From assembly GCA_023512345.1 (NCBI GenBank), contig JAILZT010000004.1:306339-370338 (forward strand): a DNA stretch of 64,000 nucleotides, in the 5' to 3' direction. Shown here piece after piece: positions 62,201-64,000 of this stretch; the first letter of the stretch is position 1; each line of letters starts with the position of its first letter. The notes below the pieces were generated by a model. The model worked only from the letters and a program-made list of their open reading frames with translations. It was not told where the DNA came from and did no database searches. The translations under genes and the position numbers were made by a program. Source of the stretch: Paenibacillus sp. GTDB lineage: Bacteria; Bacillota; Bacilli; Paenibacillales; Paenibacillaceae.

Positions 62201-62638
62201 CAGAGCAATGCATACTTTAGCAGCTCCGATGGTAAGTTCAACACTCGGTACGAAGCGCAGGAGAGATTTGATGAATTGCGAAGCGGATCGGTGCCGGTAA
62301 AAGGGGGTTGGAAAATTTACTCCAGCGGTCCAGGCATTTATATGAATCAATTGATTACCAATGCGCTGGGCATTCGCCAAGAAGCGGGGGATTTGATTGT
62401 GGACGCAGTATTACCGCAAGCATTGGATGGGCTACGATTTAATTTTGAATATGCAGGGGCTTCGGTCCAATTTATCTATTATCTGAACAGTAATGAAGCG
62501 CGAGTTGTTATAAATGGTGAAGAGGTGACTTCGGAGGCCACAACGAATCGCTACCGTAAAGGTGGCTTGCGGATTGGGCGTGAAGAATTCGAGCGTGTAC
62601 GTGTTACTACTACAAACATAATAGAAATTTATAAATGA
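59297..62638 (+). CDS. GH94 phosphorylase, 1,2-beta-oligoglucan phosphorylase type
   Basis: A ~1113-residue cytoplasmic enzyme. The N-terminal beta-sandwich (LSLSAGSLTFKFLPSGDLFQ) and a long catalytic alpha/alpha barrel include WGTRDVCQGPVEYFMATH, PQWFMFDNY and GDGDWDDTLQP (Asp761 and Asp763/764), where GH94 enzymes keep the catalytic acid. C-terminal QSNAYFSSSDGKF and SSGPGIYMNQLI fit the family. It resembles the ~1100-residue 1,2-beta-oligoglucan phosphorylases such as Listeria Lin1839, which release glucose 1-phosphate from sophoro-oligosaccharides. The ATG at 59297 follows AGGAG by 9 bases; a GTG at 59246 is less well placed. A terminator follows. Confidence 0.88.
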   Translation: MIIKNDDLISLSAGSLTFKFLPSGDLFQATYGTTMINQWLSNSIDGSFNNIYLRVHDEEGIHAYPLLGVHSQSRVRKLDHHLVFEGIAAGLRYQVVFTLTEQGIWFWEVKVNGEHKLIDLIYGQDIGIADAGAVRSNEAYLSQYIDHTVFEDESKGYVVCSRQNQPQGGAFPYVQQGSLTRATSYSTDGYQFYGLSYKETNKPVCLTQDSLANEVYQYEFAYTALQSERVQLEGEAKFVFYGLFKKDHPAAISTLEYGTEVLQCYESTQVHDIEGGELMEQVTKLPSIGAPLYSQSLTTEEIYRLFPNRQQEEVVGGTLLSFFTDQYEHVVLKEKELRVERPHGHILMSGDNVSLKNPVITTTSYMYGIFNSQLVVGNTNFNKMTTNARNALNVPKTSGQRIYVEMGGEYRLLTMPSLFEMGFNYVRWYYKTMDDLLIITNFTTVDTPEVRLNVHSEQGRTYRYLVTNQITMNVNEYELPYKVKLHSDYISFHADAAALSASVYPELEYRLHVTGTRMTLSDERELVGPTASGDASLLVVELAATSDWTMTFQGLLHGGDLPMMERLADVEIEHYRDFLRSVMNGFHLTAGNGEIAALFKVNSLAWWYTHNMLVHYSVPHGLEQYGGAAWGTRDVCQGPVEYFMATHKYDQVRAILLTIFSHQYEEDGNWPQWFMFDNYTKIQQEESHGDIIVWPLKVLGDYLNVTRDYSILEEEVPYTSKHGFEFTVRKATLLDHALKEIEYIKDHFLEGTSLSSYGDGDWDDTLQPANAQLKQYMVSSWTVALTYQSFNQFSQVMEVVDPLAAAYLRSVTDGIRSDFNHYMLQAEVIPGFLYMENPEQVKLMLHPSDAETGIHYRLLPMTRSMISELLTPEQAAAHFEIIRDELLCPDGVRLMNRPAEYAGGVSTHFKRAEQAANFGREIGLQYVHAHIRYVEAMAKLGKGEEVWSGLAQINPIGIQDVVPNAELRQSNAYFSSSDGKFNTRYEAQERFDELRSGSVPVKGGWKIYSSGPGIYMNQLITNALGIRQEAGDLIVDAVLPQALDGLRFNFEYAGASVQFIYYLNSNEARVVINGEEVTSEATTNRYRKGGLRIGREEFERVRVTTTNIIEIYK

Positions 62639-62677
62639 CGTAAAAATCCCAATTTAATATCTTCTCTAAAAAAACCG

Positions 62678-62739
62678 AAAGAAACCTCTCCTTAGTAGAT
62701 GGAAGTAAGACCAACCATCCTTTAGGAGAGGTTTCTTTG
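62678..62739 (+). terminator. terminator after the GH94 gene
   Basis: AAAGAAACCTCTCCT pairs with AGGAGAGGTTTCTTT around a ~30-base loop that itself has GATGG/CCATC. Confidence 0.85.
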
Positions 62740-63122
62740 TACGTTCACTATAACTCGAGTCCACGGCTCGAAATATGTCGAATTTTAAGGAAACGTAGAA
62801 TGTAGTTTATAAACGTTCGGGAAGTATGAATTTGTGGACAAAAGAGCAACATTGCGCTTTTCGTATGAAAAAACATTGTGGATTGGAAACATGATAATTT
62901 ATTAAATTATAGGGGATTTGGGATGGGAATGTTGCGAAAATGGGATATATGGTAATGATAGCAATAAGAGAAAGGACTTTCATTTATTGCAATATAGTTA
63001 ATCTAAATATTAGAAAATGCCTGTCATATCAAGGTTATTTGACGTATGAAGTACTAATTCCTGCGTGGGGATTTAAAAATAGAGTCATAATTTTGCGACA
63101 AAATTAATTAAAAATAAATATA

Positions 63123-63151
63123 TTGACGATATAGATAAAGAGCGATAAATT
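63123..63151 (+). promoter_or_regulatory. candidate promoter for the TapA-like gene
   Basis: TTGACG, 17 bp, TAAATT. It would give a leader of roughly 310 nt. A perfect GAGCGATA/TATCGCTC inverted repeat (63140-63177) overlaps its -10 side. The stretch 62740-63120 before it shows no gene or clear site. Confidence 0.35.
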
Positions 63152-63211
63152 TACAATAAGAATAGGTAATATCGCTCATAAAATAAATTCGGATATGACT
63201 TTTGTCATGTA

Positions 63212-63243
63212 GGCAAACCTCGCTTGAAAGGGGGTAACAAAAG
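63212..63243 (+). promoter_or_regulatory. possible c-di-GMP-I (GEMM)-like core motif
   Basis: GGCAAACC, a short stem with GAAA, then GG and AACAAAAG follow the order of the GEMM riboswitch core (GGCAAACC, GAAA, GG, ACGCAAAGC). The last block is divergent and the second helix with the tetraloop receptor is not seen, so this is only suggestive. Confidence 0.25.
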
Positions 63244-63337
63244 TTTTATCCCATCAATGCTGTTGTCGAAATGTCGAAAAAAGAGTTTTAATGTAGAAAA
63301 TTACTAAAAGAGACGTTTCTTTACTAAAGGAGGTCTG

Positions 63338-63388
63338 ATGCTCGGAAGTTGTGTAGTGAAAGAACTGAAGGGAAGCGATGATGTATAA
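63338..63388 (+). CDS. 16-codon upstream ORF in the leader
   Basis: AAAGGAGGT directly precedes ATG at 63338; the frame encodes MLGSCVVKELKGSDDV and stops inside the 5' arm of the first leader hairpin. It is a candidate regulatory leader peptide. Confidence 0.4.
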   Translation: MLGSCVVKELKGSDDV

Positions 63389-63464
63389 TCCTTAACTTGG
63401 ACACTTTGGGTTATACGGAGCTGGTAGTGTAACCGGCCCTCTTAGAAGCAGTGTATCTGAGAGG
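63384..63464 (+). promoter_or_regulatory. three consecutive hairpins, the last sequestering the ribosome site
   Basis: H1 TATAATCC/GGGTTATA (63384-63415), H2 GCTGGT-AGTGTA-ACCGGC (63420-63437), H3 CCTCTTAGA/TCTGAGAGG (63438-63464). H3 covers most of the GAGAGGAG that serves the ATG at 63475. The loops of H2 and H3 both contain AGTGTA, a possible shared recognition element. Confidence 0.5.
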
Positions 63465-63474
63465 AGATAATAAC

Positions 63475-64000
63475 ATGAGGATTTTTAGTGTCTTACTAGC
63501 GTGTTTAATAGTTATGAGTATAGGGTCGCCCGTTTTTGCAGGGGGTACGGATAAGGGTGACAGCTGGGATAAATCCTCACTTGTATTTACCATTTCTAAT
63601 GGAGAATGTTCTATTGTTACAGCAGATGTGCAAAACCATGGATCAGGTAATATGGTTGGAGAAGTGACTTGGGAATTGTATTATGCTTTAACCGGTAACC
63701 CGAAAGATGGAACCATTATTGCAACCGGTTCGGTTGGTCCACTTAATTCAGGTGTAACACAAACGTTGTCATACAATCCTAACAACATTGCAGGGAATTA
63801 CATGTTCAAGGCTTATCAAATTTCCGGCCATCCAGGAACAGGCGAGCTTTGGAGTAACATGGTACAAATCGTAAAATGTACAACACCAACACCAACACCA
63901 ACACCGACGGCAACAACAGAGGTAACACCAACACCGACGGCAACAACAGAGGTAACACCAACACCGACGGCAACAACAGAGGTAACACCAACACCGACGG
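63475..64000 (+). CDS. TapA/YqxM-like secreted protein with Thr-Pro-rich repeats (3' truncated)
   Basis: The frame is open to the window end (175 codons seen). A signal peptide (~1-22, IFSVLLACLIVMSIGSPVFA) precedes a ~115-residue domain. Its pattern, SWDKSSLVF, a Cys, VTWELYY, PKDGTIIATGSV, GNYMFKAYQISGHPGTGELW and a final Cys, parallels the conserved part of TapA (YqxM), the anchoring protein of biofilm amyloid fibres. After residue ~140 come TPTPT and an exact 30-bp repeat encoding TPTPTATTEV, like a wall-spanning linker. GAGAGGAG lies 8 bases upstream. A matrix or surface role is inferred. Confidence 0.75.
   Translation, partial: MRIFSVLLACLIVMSIGSPVFAGGTDKGDSWDKSSLVFTISNGECSIVTADVQNHGSGNMVGEVTWELYYALTGNPKDGTIIATGSVGPLNSGVTQTLSYNPNNIAGNYMFKAYQISGHPGTGELWSNMVQIVKCTTPTPTPTPTATTEVTPTPTATTEVTPTPTATTEVTPTPT
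63901..64000 (+). repeat. 30-bp tandem repeat encoding TPTPTATTEV
   Basis: Units at 63901, 63931, 63961 and (partial) 63991 are identical at the DNA level, and the array continues beyond the window. It is preceded by ACACCA-type half units from 63881. Confidence 0.95.

Overview
The window looks like a low-to-medium GC Firmicute, most likely Paenibacillus or a close relative. The grounds are strong AGGAGG-type ribosome binding sites, frequent TTG/GTG starts, YesM/YesN two-component pairs next to sugar ABC importers, many AraC-type regulators, a bacillithiol gene pair (yojF-bshB2), SLH-anchored proteins and palindromic intergenic repeats. No rRNA, tRNA, CRISPR array, prophage or insertion sequence was seen.

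Layout. 1-5440: the end of a GH43 glycosidase, a small lipoprotein, then a divergent AraC regulator facing a GH105 unsaturated rhamnogalacturonyl hydrolase and a GH112 galactoside phosphorylase, which suggests pectin (rhamnogalacturonan) use. 5690-13275: DegV, an AraC/GyrI-type regulator, a nucleotidyltransferase coupled to a UvrA-like ATPase, and an ABC-F protein. 13471-24083: a heterodimeric ABC exporter and a cell-envelope stress module (SLH-anchored beta-lactamase-like protein, BceRS-like two-component system, BceAB-like transporter). A shared operator-like box links two promoters of this module. 24180-28400: a repeat-containing unknown protein, a phosphotransferase behind a leader with attenuator architecture, small unknown genes and yojF-bshB2. 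28420-32240: an autoregulated MerR-GNAT-hydrolase operon and small unknown genes. 32314-36490: a PocR-domain AraC regulator divergent from glycerol dehydrogenase and dihydroxyacetone kinase. 36667-50270: mixed housekeeping and accessory genes (nuclease-like protein, sugar isomerase with a cre site, MFS transporter, PadR-DUF2812 pair, subtilase, aldo/keto reductase pseudogene, PhzF, alanyl-tRNA editing protein, flavoprotein, small kinase, UbiD decarboxylase). 50963-62638: a complete importer and regulator set (SBP, YesN, YesM, two permeases) with an esterase and a large GH94 phosphorylase of the 1,2-beta-oligoglucan phosphorylase type. 63120-64000: a TapA/YqxM-like secreted protein with Thr-Pro-rich repeats, cut by the window end, behind a long structured leader.

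Themes. Carbohydrate scavenging here relies on phosphorolysis (GH112, GH94), which saves ATP. Several promoters carry recognisable operators: a MerR-type 19-bp spacer, a PadR dyad, cre sites and Bce-like boxes. The strongest candidates for undescribed biology are the leader-peptide attenuator before the phosphotransferase (25387-25537), the hexanucleotide-repeat tract inside the BceB-like sensor loop (23199-23264), and the structured leader plus repeat gene at the right edge. Functions are inferred from recognisable motifs; no database search was run.
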